64,000 nucleotides of DNA from UBA1764 sp045642565 (GCA_045642565.1 JAZUJE010000013.1:1-64000), one strand, 5' to 3'. Positions 45,236-55,433 are shown, numbered from the stretch's first letter. Program-made: numbers and translations. Notes: generated by a model not told the origin, from the sequence alone.

Positions 45236-45655
45236 ATGGCGAATATATTAGTAAGCGCTTGTTTAGTTGGTTGTACTTGCAGATATGATGCAAAACTCAA
45301 AACTTCAGAAAAAGTATTAGATCTTGCAAAGGATAACACATTAATCCCTGTTTGTCCGGAACAATTAGGTGGGCTTCCTACACCAAGACACCCATCCGAA
45401 AGAGTTGAGAATAAAGTAATTAGAGATGATGGTGTTGATGTAACAAAAGAATACATGCTTGGAGCCGAAACTGCTGTTAAAATTGCAAATCTTTCACACG
45501 CAGATTATTGCATTATGAAAGCAGGAAGTCCGGCTTGTGGTTGTGGACTTATATACGATGGAAGTTTCACAGGAAAAAAGATTCCGGGCGACGGAGTCGC
45601 AAGCGAAAAATTAAAAGAAGCCGGCTATAAAGTAATAACCGACGAAGATCTGTAA
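45236..45655 (+). CDS. DUF523-family protein
   Basis: This is a 139-aa protein with the DUF523 pattern: an N-terminal VSACLVGCTCRYDA, then PVCPEQLGGLPTPR and, near the C-terminus, KAGSPACGCGLIYDGSF. Four conserved Cys motifs suggest metal or cluster binding. The function is unknown; some homologues are annotated YbbK or are linked to thiouracil desulfuration. It starts 2 nt after pyrR and shares its terminator, and a uracil-related role would fit this context. Confidence 0.85.
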   Translation: MANILVSACLVGCTCRYDAKLKTSEKVLDLAKDNTLIPVCPEQLGGLPTPRHPSERVENKVIRDDGVDVTKEYMLGAETAVKIANLSHADYCIMKAGSPACGCGLIYDGSFTGKKIPGDGVASEKLKEAGYKVITDEDL

Positions 45656-45656
45656 A

Positions 45657-45684
45657 TTAAAACCCGGCTAAAAAGCCGGGTTTT
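45657..45684. terminator. Bidirectional terminator between DUF523 and V-ATPase operon
   Basis: The stem AACCCGGCT/AGCCGGGTT (45661-45669 and 45674-45682) is flanked by T-runs on both strands. It ends both the pyrR-DUF523 transcript and the V-ATPase operon. Confidence 0.92.
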
Positions 45685-45696
45685 TAATGCCATTAT

Positions 45697-46134
45697 TTAC
45701 TGAAGAAGTAGCAGTGAGAATACTAATGTAAACAAAGCTACTGTTTCAATAATACCAATTACAATGAAAAAGTTTGCCGTACCTTTCCCTGTCTCTCCAA
45801 GCGCATCTGCAGATGCAGCTGCAACTTTACCTTGGAAGAAAGCAGAAAGACCAATTGCAAGTCCTCCCATAATACCTGTAAACATTGCCAGAGTTCCTGA
45901 TGCTCCGGAAGCAACAGCTGAGCTGATGAAGTTCATAAGAAGGAATCCGTAAATTGTCTGCGTAAGTGGTGCGCCGGAAAATGCTACCATGATGAATGGA
46001 GCCGGCTTACCGTTTGCATAACACTTTTTCCATGCACCTACAGAGGACTGTGCTGCAAATCCAGCACCAAATGCTGATCCCATTGCGGAAAGACCAAGAG
46101 CACATGCCATTCCGATAAATTCTGTACCAATCAT
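45697..46134 (-). CDS. V-type ATPase membrane rotor subunit K
   Basis: This 145-aa proteolipid has four transmembrane segments (two hairpins). Leu57-Thr58-Gln59, Gln101 (FFQGKVAAA) and Glu130 (IIETVALF) match the ligand set of the Na+-binding NtpK ring of Enterococcus hirae. I infer Na+ rather than H+ coupling. It is the last gene of the E-DUF2764-A-B-D-I-K order. AAAGGAG precedes the ATG. Confidence 0.93.
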   Translation of the reverse strand: MIGTEFIGMACALGLSAMGSAFGAGFAAQSSVGAWKKCYANGKPAPFIMVAFSGAPLTQTIYGFLLMNFISSAVASGASGTLAMFTGIMGGLAIGLSAFFQGKVAAASADALGETGKGTANFFIVIGIIETVALFTLVFSLLLLQ

Positions 46135-46145
46135 TTCAATCTCCT

Positions 46146-47972
46146 TTACTTCTTTATTTTATCTAACTTTTTAAACGGATTATATGCGATTCCGGACCAT
46201 TCCATTCCAAGTTGTCCGGAGAATTCTAACAGATTTAATCTTACGCCATGAACAACTACTGAAAGAAGTCCCATAACAAGATTAAGCGCATGGCCAATAA
46301 TCATAATTGCCACTCCTACAATAACAAGCGGGCCATTGAATCCTAATGCCATATTGTTAAAGCTTTGTGCAATCGCAAGTGATGCCATTCCTACCGCAAA
46401 CAGTCTTATATAACTCATGATATTTCCGAATGCGCTAATTGTATTAAGAAAGCATGTAAACGCATCGCCGAGGCCTGCTTTTAGACCTTCAGCAAAGCTC
46501 TTTCCAGGAGCCATACCGCCAAATACAACAACCATAAGAAAACCTACTATTACGACTATAGCAACTGGAACAAGATTTACCTTTTCTCCAATTACCAGGA
46601 ACAGTACAACAAAGTATAATGCATCAATTGCAAGCAGCCATCCAACATCAGCCATAAGGCTAAGGTCTTTTTCTTTTAGCTTTCTTCTAATATTCATTAT
46701 ACATGCTAAGGTCAACTGGACAGTTCCGATTATAAAACAGAACTTCATGATTGCATTCTGCTGATCTGTAGTAGAAACGCCAAAGTATTCCGGATAATTT
46801 GCAAAAGATGGTATTACCAAACTCTTTAAAAGCGGAATCTTCATTGCGCCTTCTAAGCCGAACCATGTTCCTGTAAGCCCGCCCCACACTATCGTGCCAA
46901 GGGACAGGACATAAAGTAGCATTACAGCATCTGACAGTTTTTTACCTTTTACATGAAGTGCAATTGCCACAATAAGGAAAATGAGTCCATAACCTGCGTC
47001 GCCTATAATCATGGCAAAGAACAATGTAAAGAATCCCAGGAACCAGAAAGAAATGTCATATTCTTTATATCCTGGCACCGTACCCAAGATGTCAAACACA
47101 GGCGTCATAAGTCTTGTCAACTTAGTATACTTAACTTTAGTTGGGACTTTTTCATCATCTTCATCAGGATCACATATTGCATAAGCAAAACCCTCTTTCG
47201 ATGCTAAATTCTTAAAGCCATCGACATCTGATTCCGGAATATAACCGGAGAGCCACACAAGACTATCTTCACATTTTGCAGTATTGCTCATTGAAGAATA
47301 TTCTTCAACATTTTGAGCTTTTAATATTTGATTGTTAAAGCTTGGAATTTCGAATGCAGCATTTGTCAAAATATCTTCGCATTCTTTTAGCTTCACATCG
47401 CAGCTTTCGATCTCGGCATCAAGTTCACCAATTCCTTTTTCCGGAAGTGCAAATTCACTTGAGGCAAATTCAACACCAAGCTCTCCTAAAACTGCTATCG
47501 CCGGGGTTTTGTCAACCGGAGCAAGATTTACATATTGAACATCTTGATCCATAGCCAATATATCTAAAGCTTTCTTGTCAAGTTTATAGAAATGAAGATT
47601 AAATCCATCTTCTTTTAATTCTTTTACCTCGGCAGGAACAAAATCGCCCCATGAAGCCAACTTATCCCTTGAAGCAACAGCATTTCCTCTCTTGGAAATT
47701 AGTTCCTTCTTTAATTCAATTGCTTCTAATACTTTTTCAAAGAGCAATTCAAATTTTTCATCATCAAGGATATCAGAAGAAAGGGTCTTTGGTGCATAAT
47801 CTTTAAGAGCTAAAACCGCTTTGGACAAATTATTAAATCTGTCCAAACAAGCTTTGTCCGCATTTTGCTTTTCAGCAAAGTGCACAACTCCTAAATCTCT
47901 CAACTGGTCAAGAAGTTCATCTTTTTTTGAGGCACTTGAAACAATATGAAGGACTTTCATTTTTTCTATCAT
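46146..47972 (-). CDS. V-type ATPase subunit I (a-like)
   Basis: This is a 608-aa protein. The N-terminal half (about 1-320) is cytosolic and partly coiled, forming the peripheral stalk attachment. The C-terminal half has about seven transmembrane segments that build the ion channel beside the K ring. GDAGYGLIFLIVAIALHVKGK and the helix with AVGMASLAIAQSFN (Arg in YIRLFAVG) are characteristic. GGGGGT 6 nt before the ATG fixes the start, and it overlaps subunit D by 4 nt. Confidence 0.93.
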   Translation of the reverse strand: MIEKMKVLHIVSSASKKDELLDQLRDLGVVHFAEKQNADKACLDRFNNLSKAVLALKDYAPKTLSSDILDDEKFELLFEKVLEAIELKKELISKRGNAVASRDKLASWGDFVPAEVKELKEDGFNLHFYKLDKKALDILAMDQDVQYVNLAPVDKTPAIAVLGELGVEFASSEFALPEKGIGELDAEIESCDVKLKECEDILTNAAFEIPSFNNQILKAQNVEEYSSMSNTAKCEDSLVWLSGYIPESDVDGFKNLASKEGFAYAICDPDEDDEKVPTKVKYTKLTRLMTPVFDILGTVPGYKEYDISFWFLGFFTLFFAMIIGDAGYGLIFLIVAIALHVKGKKLSDAVMLLYVLSLGTIVWGGLTGTWFGLEGAMKIPLLKSLVIPSFANYPEYFGVSTTDQQNAIMKFCFIIGTVQLTLACIMNIRRKLKEKDLSLMADVGWLLAIDALYFVVLFLVIGEKVNLVPVAIVVIVGFLMVVVFGGMAPGKSFAEGLKAGLGDAFTCFLNTISAFGNIMSYIRLFAVGMASLAIAQSFNNMALGFNGPLVIVGVAIMIIGHALNLVMGLLSVVVHGVRLNLLEFSGQLGMEWSGIAYNPFKKLDKIKK

Positions 47973-48583
47973 ACGTTTACCCCCTGCAATTTCTTCTTAG
48001 CCATTTTACCTCGAACAACAGCAGCTGTTTGCTGATCTCCAAGATAAATACCAATCACTCTGATATTTTCTTTCGCTTCCGGGATTTTAACCTTTTCAAA
48101 AAGGTTAACCCTTTGAGCAGTAGAACGTAATTCCTTTTCAAGCAATTCTACTTGTTTTCTAAGTGTATTAGCTAAAGCATCAAGTCTTGCTATTTCTCTA
48201 AGTTTTACAACAGCCGTATCAACCCATAAAGGATAATCTGATACTTCATATTCAATATCTAAAAAGCTTAGTTCTCTAAAAACAGGTATACTTACACCTG
48301 CGACATTATCCATATCGCAAATTACCTTATCAGGCTTTACCAAATTAGATAACTTCTTTTTATCATCAAATAGCCGGTTTTCTGCGAAAACTGCAACCCA
48401 GTCATCGAGATCGCCAATCATATTCTGACGAGCATCTTCAGTATATTTAAGTTCTTCTACAACCTTTGAAATAACTGATTGCAGCTGTTGCTTTTTGAGT
48501 TGAAGCGTAGGAAGATATCGTTCAAACTGCTTAAGCTTATCTTTTTGAACCTTCAGTTCATTTTTTGTAAGTTTAACAGCCAT
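47969..48583 (-). CDS. V-type ATPase subunit D (central shaft)
   Basis: This 204-aa protein begins MAVKLTKNELKVQKDKLKQFERYLPTLQ... and is predicted to be a long two-helix coiled coil, as expected for the rotating shaft. The basic N-terminus and the C-terminal KVKIPEAKENIRVIGIYLGD are family features. It overlaps subunit I by 4 nt and follows B after 14 nt. Confidence 0.92.
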   Translation of the reverse strand: MAVKLTKNELKVQKDKLKQFERYLPTLQLKKQQLQSVISKVVEELKYTEDARQNMIGDLDDWVAVFAENRLFDDKKKLSNLVKPDKVICDMDNVAGVSIPVFRELSFLDIEYEVSDYPLWVDTAVVKLREIARLDALANTLRKQVELLEKELRSTAQRVNLFEKVKIPEAKENIRVIGIYLGDQQTAAVVRGKMAKKKLQGVNV

Positions 48584-48597
48584 AATATTACCTTCCG

Positions 48598-49890
48598 TTA
48601 ATCAATTTTCTTAGGCCATCTTTCACTCAAGAGGTTTGACTTAAGACCTGTCTCATTTGGTTCGAAACATTCAGCTAAGATTTCCCAGCCAAGATCCAAA
48701 GCCGCTTCAAGTGGAATATTAACACTAAGATCCATCAACTTTGATTCAAAGAGTTCACCATACTTAAGAAGCTTTTCATCCCATTCTGTCATTAAGAAAC
48801 CCATTGATTTCTTTTCAAGGCTTTCTTTATATGAACTGTAAAGACGAATCATTCCGTCCATAAGGCTTCTATGATCGCTTCTTGTAGCATCATTAACATT
48901 CTGCTTTAAACGGGACAGTGAACCAAACGGCTCAATACGTCCGTTTTTCAAATAGTACTGGCCTTCTGTAATATATCCTGTATTATCTGGTACAGGGTGA
49001 GTTACGTCATCACCAGGCATTGTTGTAACACCAAGAATTGTAATGGAACCAGAGCCTTCAAAGTCAACAGCCTTTTCATATCTGGAAGCAAGACAGCTGT
49101 AAAGGTCTCCCGGATAACCACGATTTGATGGAACCTGTTCCATGGTAATTGCCATTTCTTTTTGAGCATCGGCAAAGTTTGTCATGTCAGTAAGAAGAAC
49201 AAGAACCCTCTTTCCTGTAAGTGCAAACTGTTCTGCAACTGCAAGTGACATATCAGGAACAAGTGTACACTCTACAATAGGGTCAGCAGCAGTGTGGATA
49301 AACATTACAGTACGACTCATAGCTCCACCCTTTTCAAGAGTATCTCTAAAAGCTAAATAGTCATCGTATTTAAGACCCATACCGCCGAGAATAATAACAT
49401 CTACTTCAGCCTGCATAGCAATTCTTGAAAGAAGCTGATTATATGGTTCACCTGAAACAGAGAAAATAGGAAGCTTCTGGCTTTCAACGAGAGTGTTAAA
49501 AACATCAATCATCGGAATACCTGTTCTAATCATTTTCTTAGGAACAATACGCTTTGCAGGATTAACTGATGGGCCACCAATAGGAATCATATTTTCTGTA
49601 AGTGCCGGGCCATTATCACGAGGAACACCGGAGCCTGTAAAAACTCTGCCAAGCAAATGATTAGAGAATGATACCATCATAGGTCTACCAAGAAATTTAA
49701 CAGTGTCATTTGTGCTTACGCCCTGAGCACCAGCAAATACTTGAAGAGATACTAAATCTTTATCAAGTTTTATAACTGTAGCATAACTATCACCAACAAG
49801 GGCTAAATCGCTATTTCTAACACCTTCGGCTCTTACGGTAACAACATTACCTACAATTGTTTCAATTTTCGTGTAAACTTTCTGCATCAC
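48598..49890 (-). CDS. V-type ATPase non-catalytic subunit B
   Basis: This 430-aa protein has the alpha/beta-fold nucleotide-binding core but no canonical Walker A ([15 protein letters not shown] replaces it), as expected for the B subunit. [34 protein letters not shown] and the C-terminal [16 protein letters not shown] are typical. With subunit A it forms the A3B3 head. It starts 7 nt after the subunit A stop. Confidence 0.95.
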   Translation of the reverse strand: MMQKVYTKIETIVGNVVTVRAEGVRNSDLALVGDSYATVIKLDKDLVSLQVFAGAQGVSTNDTVKFLGRPMMVSFSNHLLGRVFTGSGVPRDNGPALTENMIPIGGPSVNPAKRIVPKKMIRTGIPMIDVFNTLVESQKLPIFSVSGEPYNQLLSRIAMQAEVDVIILGGMGLKYDDYLAFRDTLEKGGAMSRTVMFIHTAADPIVECTLVPDMSLAVAEQFALTGKRVLVLLTDMTNFADAQKEMAITMEQVPSNRGYPGDLYSCLASRYEKAVDFEGSGSITILGVTTMPGDDVTHPVPDNTGYITEGQYYLKNGRIEPFGSLSRLKQNVNDATRSDHRSLMDGMIRLYSSYKESLEKKSMGFLMTEWDEKLLKYGELFESKLMDLSVNIPLEAALDLGWEILAECFEPNETGLKSNLLSERWPKKID

Positions 49891-49897
49891 AGCCTCC

Positions 49898-51625
49898 TTA
49901 CTTTACTGCCTTTGATTTGTAAAGCTCGGTTAATCTCTTTTCCTGAGCTTCAAATTCAGGGCTGCCCCAAACTGTGTTATGCCAATCGAGATACTCTTGT
50001 CTTATCTGGTTAAAGAAAGCACGGATATCTCTTTTTTCTGTAATACCATATTTAGTGTTCAATATATCATATAAAACGTTGAATATATGAACCTGCCTCT
50101 CTGGCGAGCAAGCTGCATCAATTGGGTCAAAAGAGTTCTGTTGCAGGTATACTGCATCTAAAAGTTCACCTTTTTGATAAATGATGTAATCTTCAGCAGA
50201 AGTTCCTTCTTCACCAATTACCTTCATCATCTGGTTAATCTCGTTACTCTTTCTAAGGATTGCTCTGGCACTCTCTACTTTATCCATCTCTACTACACCC
50301 TGATACTTTGACCAAGAATCAATTGGATGAATTGATGGATATTTACGCGCATCAGAACGTTCTCTTGAGAGTCCATGGAATGCACCTACAACCTTAAGTG
50401 TTGCTTGTGTTACAGGTTCTTCAAAGTTACCACCAGCCGGAGATACTGTTCCGCCTATTGTTACTGAAGCAACTTTACCATTCTTTAGCTTAACCTTTCC
50501 GGCTCTTTCATAGAATGCTGCGATAACAGATTCAAGATAAGCTGGGAACGCTTCATCACCAGGAATCTCTTCAAGACGACCGGACATTTCTCTCATAGCC
50601 TGTGCCCATCTGGAAGTTGAATCTGCAAGAAGCAGAACATCAAGACCCATCTGACGATAATATTCAGCCATAGTTACTGCTGTATATACAGAAGCTTCTC
50701 TGGCAGCAACAGGCATCGAAGATGTATTACAAATAATAATTGTACGTTCCATAAGTGAACGACCTGTTTTTGGGTCCTCTAGCTCTGGGAACTCTTTTAA
50801 TATTTCAACAACTTCGCCGGCACGTTCTCCGCAAGCTGCTACGATTACAATATCTACCGCTGCATTCTTTGCTTCCATGTGCTGAAGAACAGTCTTGCCT
50901 GCACCAAATGGTCCAGGAACACAGAATGTTCCTCCTTTTGCAACCGGAAGGAAAGTATCGATACAACGAATCTTTGTTACAAGTGTCTCGTCTGGGCGCA
51001 AACGCTCTTGATAGCATTTAACAGCCTCTTTAACAGGCCAGCTGAAAACCATGCTTAAATCTTTGCTTTCGCCCTTGCTATTTGTGATGGTTGCAACAGT
51101 TGAACGAACATTATAGACACCCTTTGCTTTAATATCTTTTACGGTCCATTCACCTTTTAATCCAAATGGAACCATTATGATATGATCAAAAAGTCCTTCA
51201 GGAACACTGCCTATTGCATCGCCCGGAGTAACAACATCACCTATTTTTGCTATTGGTGTAAATTCCCAATCTTTATCAGGAATAGGATTAAGATAAACGC
51301 CTCTTTCCAAGAAGAATCCACATTGCTCCGCAAGATTTGGAAGAGGATTCTGAAGTCCATCGAAAACCTGTGTCAACAATCCAGGGCCAAGCTCAACACT
51401 CATCAGTTCCCCTGTAAACTCAACAGGATCTCCAACCTTTACACCGTTTGTCATTTCATAGATTTGCATACTTGCAGTATCGCCATTAACACGAATTACT
51501 TCGCCTTTTAAACGCGTTTCTCCGCAAAGTACGAAAGCTACTTCATTCTTTCTAATAGAGCCATTAAAATTCACCTGAACCAGGTTTCCATTGACTCCTA
51601 TTACATAACCGGTAATTTTATCCAT
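49898..51625 (-). CDS. V-type ATPase catalytic subunit A
   Basis: This 575-aa catalytic ATPase has Walker [10 protein letters not shown]. The non-homologous bulge region of A subunits (about 110-190, [18 protein letters not shown]) sets it apart from F-type beta subunits. [19 protein letters not shown] is the Walker B and switch region. The length is normal. In a fermentative anaerobe the complex more likely pumps ions by ATP hydrolysis than makes ATP. Confidence 0.96.
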   Translation of the reverse strand: MDKITGYVIGVNGNLVQVNFNGSIRKNEVAFVLCGETRLKGEVIRVNGDTASMQIYEMTNGVKVGDPVEFTGELMSVELGPGLLTQVFDGLQNPLPNLAEQCGFFLERGVYLNPIPDKDWEFTPIAKIGDVVTPGDAIGSVPEGLFDHIIMVPFGLKGEWTVKDIKAKGVYNVRSTVATITNSKGESKDLSMVFSWPVKEAVKCYQERLRPDETLVTKIRCIDTFLPVAKGGTFCVPGPFGAGKTVLQHMEAKNAAVDIVIVAACGERAGEVVEILKEFPELEDPKTGRSLMERTIIICNTSSMPVAAREASVYTAVTMAEYYRQMGLDVLLLADSTSRWAQAMREMSGRLEEIPGDEAFPAYLESVIAAFYERAGKVKLKNGKVASVTIGGTVSPAGGNFEEPVTQATLKVVGAFHGLSRERSDARKYPSIHPIDSWSKYQGVVEMDKVESARAILRKSNEINQMMKVIGEEGTSAEDYIIYQKGELLDAVYLQQNSFDPIDAACSPERQVHIFNVLYDILNTKYGITEKRDIRAFFNQIRQEYLDWHNTVWGSPEFEAQEKRLTELYKSKAVK

Positions 51626-51643
51626 AAATAGTTCTCCAATAAT

Positions 51644-52165
51644 TTACATGCTTAGAATTTGATTTTTAAGTTCAGTAAATAAAGTTCTAAATTCTTCATT
51701 GCCATCATCATGTTTAAATATTGTTTGTCTTTCTAAAAGCTTAAGCTTTATTGCATATCCATACAAATAATATTCATCAAAGCTATGAAGTCCCATCATA
51801 GAATCTATTCTATTAAATTCAAGTTCTAAAAGCATTTGCTCAGAAATGAGTGGGTTTTTTGCAGCCAGCGCAGATGCTATTGTATTTACCACTTCTGCAT
51901 CTCTGTTTTCAGGAACTGCGCATGATTTCCCAAGTTTTATTTTCCGCTGGTAGTTCAGCTCATCCATCAAAGAGTTATAAAACTTTGCCCATGATTTGAG
52001 CATTGGATGGGAATTATTAGTATCAGAGAGATTGCATAGTGCATAATACATACTGTCACTGACGCAAGATTTGCACTGCTGTAAAAAGCTCTGGGAATCT
52101 ATTGGAATAGATCCGTCACTTTTTAACATAGGCAAGCTTGAAATCAGATAATAATACGAAGCCAT
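51644..52165 (-). CDS. DUF2764-family V-ATPase-associated protein
   Basis: This 173-aa helical protein begins MASYYYLISSLPMLK, as DUF2764 proteins do. It lies between subunits E and A, where spirochaete, Chlamydia and Bacteroidetes V-ATPase operons keep this gene. Those operons lack recognisable C and F subunits, as does this one. A structural stand-in for subunit C is the usual proposal, not something visible here. The gaps to both neighbours are short (18 and 9 nt). Confidence 0.8.
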   Translation of the reverse strand: MASYYYLISSLPMLKSDGSIPIDSQSFLQQCKSCVSDSMYYALCNLSDTNNSHPMLKSWAKFYNSLMDELNYQRKIKLGKSCAVPENRDAEVVNTIASALAAKNPLISEQMLLELEFNRIDSMMGLHSFDEYYLYGYAIKLKLLERQTIFKHDDGNEEFRTLFTELKNQILSM

Positions 52166-52174
52166 AACAAACTC

Positions 52175-52735
52175 CTATAATGTTATTTCACGAAAGAAAG
52201 GCATTAACATATTTGTGATTTCTTCATCTGTACAATCAAAATATCCCGAGCCATCCTTTGCAGCGAGTCTAAAGCCTGCATTAACATTCTTTGCAGGTCT
52301 TATTTCAAGACCTTGTTTAATTTGTTCAGCGAGTTCTGCCTTTAAAGCATCACTAACTTCTTTTACTTCTACGGCATATTTGGAAATATCTTCTCCACCT
52401 GCCGCAGCAAGAATCAGTTTTGCTAAAAGTTTGTTATCCAAGGCCGTTTTGATATCAGAGGCAAGAAGCTTCTCATATTCGGTCTGGAGTTCTGCTTTGA
52501 AAGAAAGTACTGCGTCTCGTTTTGCCTGCTCGGCACTAATTTTGGCACTATCCTCGAAAACTTTAATTTCTTTTTCCGAAGTCTCTTTAATTCTAAGAGC
52601 TTCGGCATTGGCATTTTCGATGATTGTTTCAGCCTGTTTTTTTGCATCAGCAAGAATTGCATCAGCCTCTTTTTGAGCCGCCTCCAATCCATCTTTTTTG
52701 ATTGCAGAAACTAAATCATTAATTTGAAGTTCCAT
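52175..52735 (-). CDS. V-type ATPase subunit E (peripheral stalk)
   Basis: This is a 186-aa protein. The N-terminal half (about 10-95) is a continuous charged Ala/Glu/Lys-rich coiled coil (EAAQKEADAILADAKKQAET...). The C-terminal domain (about 100-186) ends GSGYFDCTDEEITNMLMPFF, as in subunit E. It opens the ATPase part of the operon but follows the two upstream exported or membrane-anchored genes by 23 nt with no terminator. Confidence 0.9.
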   Translation of the reverse strand: MELQINDLVSAIKKDGLEAAQKEADAILADAKKQAETIIENANAEALRIKETSEKEIKVFEDSAKISAEQAKRDAVLSFKAELQTEYEKLLASDIKTALDNKLLAKLILAAAGGEDISKYAVEVKEVSDALKAELAEQIKQGLEIRPAKNVNAGFRLAAKDGSGYFDCTDEEITNMLMPFFREITL

Positions 52736-52758
52736 TTTAGTCTCCTTTACTATATAAA

Positions 52759-53937
52759 CTATTTACTATCTAATGTTACCATATCAAGCAGGTACCATGC
52801 ACCATTTATTTTGCCAAAGTACATACGATTTCTAAAAGAATCCACTCTCGAGCTGCCTCTTACATTCATATTTTTATCAAATGTGACATCGCATGATAAA
52901 AAATTGTCATTGTATTGTATGTAATTGCTTACGCTTTCGTTGGTCCAGCTTGTAATAGTATGCCCACTAACGAATGTAATATCTATGCTACTCGCCCAGT
53001 TTACCGCCAACTTATAAAGATCGGTACCCTTTAGAAGTTTACATCCGCTAATAACGGTATTTCGGCCGTGCATATCCCCAGGGACATCATCGGTCATATA
53101 TTTTGACCAAAGTTTTCCAAGCTCAAGCGGATCACAAAAACTATTTATCAGTGTTTTTGCTCCGGCACTTTCTTTATATCCTGACAATACAGTATAAAAA
53201 CCATCAGAATCTAAACTAAGATCAACTATTTCGCCAACATTATTTTGCACGCTTAAATGTGGCTCATAATATAAGTCATTTATTTCATATACTCTTCCCT
53301 TTGGCGCTTCGACAAATTGTGAAATATATTCAAAATCCGGAAGAACCATCTCAGAACTTGCATTAAGAGCGGAATCAGGCTTGCCATCAATTATTAAATC
53401 GAAATTATCCGGAACTATAGCTTTTATATTTATACTATCATTCTCAGAAATTTCTAATTTTGAATCCGAATTTTCATCTTTGACAATGCAATATTTAATC
53501 TCCCAATCAGACAGCGTCATAATACCAAGCTTTGTCTTGCTTGAAAGTTCTTCAATAGCAATCATCATTAAAGCTTTGCCATCAGAACTTACGTCATATA
53601 CCGGGCATGTTGAACGATAAGCCCCTTTTACCGGTTTTACTTCAAGTGTTCCCGATTTAGCCCTCGCATAGAAGTTATCCTTTCTCTGTGAGCCATCACT
53701 AAATCTATTATCACTAAAGTTCTTTTCTTTTAAATATTTCCCGAGAGGAGATGAATCGCTTACATTCTCTGTAAGCCAGATTACATAATTCTCAGGGCTA
53801 TTTCTTTCGTATTTAACCATCAAGCCTCTTACATATAAAAAGAGGATGCCTATGAGCAGTAATAAAACAGCCACATATGCAAGATAGAACTTCTTAAATT
53901 TTTTGTTTTTCTTTGTGTATCTGTCCATTCTTGACAT
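52759..53937 (-). CDS. Unknown membrane-anchored extracytoplasmic protein
   Basis: This is a 392-aa protein I do not recognise. A basic N-terminus (KKNKKFKK) precedes one transmembrane helix (about 18-38). The remaining ~350 residues should be outside the cell and are rich in Ser/Asp with beta-strand-like stretches. The C-terminal ~100 residues (SWTNESVSNYIQYND.. to FGKINGAWYLLDMVTLD) could be an NTF2-like or YbbR-like ligand-binding domain, but this is a guess. It overlaps the phosphodiester glycosidase gene by 1 nt and runs on into the V-ATPase operon. Confidence 0.6.
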   Translation of the reverse strand: MSRMDRYTKKNKKFKKFYLAYVAVLLLLIGILFLYVRGLMVKYERNSPENYVIWLTENVSDSSPLGKYLKEKNFSDNRFSDGSQRKDNFYARAKSGTLEVKPVKGAYRSTCPVYDVSSDGKALMMIAIEELSSKTKLGIMTLSDWEIKYCIVKDENSDSKLEISENDSINIKAIVPDNFDLIIDGKPDSALNASSEMVLPDFEYISQFVEAPKGRVYEINDLYYEPHLSVQNNVGEIVDLSLDSDGFYTVLSGYKESAGAKTLINSFCDPLELGKLWSKYMTDDVPGDMHGRNTVISGCKLLKGTDLYKLAVNWASSIDITFVSGHTITSWTNESVSNYIQYNDNFLSCDVTFDKNMNVRGSSRVDSFRNRMYFGKINGAWYLLDMVTLDSK

Positions 53938-55019
53938 TATTGCTCACATCCTTTTACTACAAATGCAGTCGGAAGTCTCCATGAGGCATTGGCATAATAT
54001 AATGTAACGCTAGTCATTAAATACTCATCGTTATAGTACATGCAAGAAGAACTACCACCATCTAAATTAGCTGCATTCACTGCATCATATTCAAGCATAA
54101 TATCAATTAAATCCGATGCCGTTGCTCCAAGGTGTCCAGCAGAGCCACGTCCATCAGTTACAAGAAGTAATATCGCTCCATCTGCCCTTTGCCCAATAGC
54201 TGTTCTCGGATTTGATCCGGATCCGGCGCCTTTAAGTTCGCGAGCCTCTCCATTAATAATGAGAGGAACAAAATGATTGTTTGCATCTGTAGCTTCGTCC
54301 TGAAAAGCCACAGCATCTCTGATGCCCTCATTATGAACATACTCTTCAAACTGCTTAGCAGACCATCCTGATATTGGTTCTATCCTTAATATATTTTTAT
54401 TATCTAAACCTATTAAATATAAACCTGTCCATCCTGATGGATTATTATATTGAATTTCTCCGTTTGAAACACAAACGCCGTAAGGAGAGCCTCCCTTATT
54501 GGCATCTGCCGCATACAGACCGCCATTTACACCTGCTACTGCTCCGGATTCTTTGACAATTTTATCTAGTTCTTTGCCGTATTCGCTCCAAGGATATGTA
54601 CTACCAACACAAACCTTAGATGGGTCTTTAACAATCATTAATGTTGCAAAAAATCCACGACCGTTAATCTCTACGATTTCAATTCCATTTTCATCAAAAT
54701 TACCAGAAACATCCAAATCAGTATTAATCAACTCTGAATCAATATCAGTATCCATATCACTCATAGAAGTTGAATTTACTATTTCTGTAATTTCTTCCTC
54801 ACTTAAAAATACTGACGCCAAAAATTTAAGATTTCCAGATTCCAATACAGTGCTGACAAATGTATTTCTGGCATTCAAAGATGGCCCGTTAATAATAGTT
54901 GCGATTATTATGACTAATGCAAGTATAATAGCAATTATCGTTGTTAAGAGCACAATTCCTACTCTGGCGACAAATGTACCAGGCGTTTTTTTAGTTCTTG
55001 ATTTTCTTGTTATTTCCAT
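53937..55019 (-). CDS. NAGPA-type phosphodiester glycosidase domain protein
   Basis: This 360-aa protein has an N-terminal transmembrane helix (about 19-45) and an extracellular NAGPA/DUF2233 domain (about 140-358). AGVNGGLYAAD, NPRTAIGQRADGAILLLVTDGR and NLDGGSSSCMYYND are the family motifs. Relatives remove GlcNAc from phosphodiester-linked sugars, including wall polymers and secondary wall teichoic-acid-like material. A TATACT box lies 7 nt before the ATG without a Shine-Dalgarno site, so the large operon (this gene through subunit K) may begin leaderless. Confidence 0.85.
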   Translation of the reverse strand: MEITRKSRTKKTPGTFVARVGIVLLTTIIAIILALVIIIATIINGPSLNARNTFVSTVLESGNLKFLASVFLSEEEITEIVNSTSMSDMDTDIDSELINTDLDVSGNFDENGIEIVEINGRGFFATLMIVKDPSKVCVGSTYPWSEYGKELDKIVKESGAVAGVNGGLYAADANKGGSPYGVCVSNGEIQYNNPSGWTGLYLIGLDNKNILRIEPISGWSAKQFEEYVHNEGIRDAVAFQDEATDANNHFVPLIINGEARELKGAGSGSNPRTAIGQRADGAILLLVTDGRGSAGHLGATASDLIDIMLEYDAVNAANLDGGSSSCMYYNDEYLMTSVTLYYANASWRLPTAFVVKGCEQ

Positions 55020-55026
55020 ATTATTC

Positions 55027-55032
55027 AGTATA
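55027..55032 (-). promoter_or_regulatory. -10 box of the glycosidase/V-ATPase operon
   Basis: TATACT on the minus strand ends 7 nt before the ATG at 55019, and no Shine-Dalgarno site is present. The -35 region is only a T-run. A weak plus-strand promoter for the DUF6514 gene (TTGACC 55041-55046 with TATACG 15 nt on) overlaps it. Confidence 0.5.
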
Positions 55033-55096
55033 TCACTTTTTTGACCTAAAAAAAATGCCGTTATACGCCTTACGGGTGTTATGAAGGGAGGTAATT

Positions 55097-55312
55097 ATGG
55101 CAACATATAAGTTGACAATTACAAAAGTAGTCGTTGAAGATGATGAATATATGACATATGGAATCATGTGCCAAGAAAACGGAAAAGAAATTGCTAGGAT
55201 TGATGACATCTCAACTGATAAAAGGCAAGTTGAAAGGACTATAGCATTGTTTAACAGAGGTAAGCTTGCGCCAAGCCAATTTGAAGAGGCTGTAGAAGAC
55301 TCTCTCATCTGA
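55097..55312 (+). CDS. Small DUF6514-like protein
   Basis: This 71-aa cytosolic protein reads as a compact alpha/beta domain (YKLTITKVVVEDDEYMTYGI, then RIDDISTDKRQVERTIALFN and a C-terminal SQFEEAVEDSL). It resembles short clostridial proteins of the DUF6514 group, whose function is unknown. GGGAGG lies 6 nt before the ATG. It stands alone between a divergent operon and a terminator. Confidence 0.75.
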   Translation: MATYKLTITKVVVEDDEYMTYGIMCQENGKEIARIDDISTDKRQVERTIALFNRGKLAPSQFEEAVEDSLI

Positions 55313-55395
55313 AATATTATTCTAAAATCTTTAAATTAATTTTTTTATTGCAAATCCTGTCATCATTTATGCATCATAACACCGTTGACAGAGAA

Positions 55396-55428
55396 AAAGA
55401 CCGAAGCATTGCTTCGGTCTTTATTTTT
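55396..55428. terminator. Bidirectional terminator after DUF6514 and fadD-like genes
   Basis: A perfect 12-bp stem (AAAGACCGAAGC/GCTTCGGTCTTT, arms 55396-55407 and 55411-55422) is flanked by T-runs on both strands. It serves the convergent DUF6514 and acyl-CoA synthetase genes. Confidence 0.92.
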
Positions 55429-55433
55429 TATCA

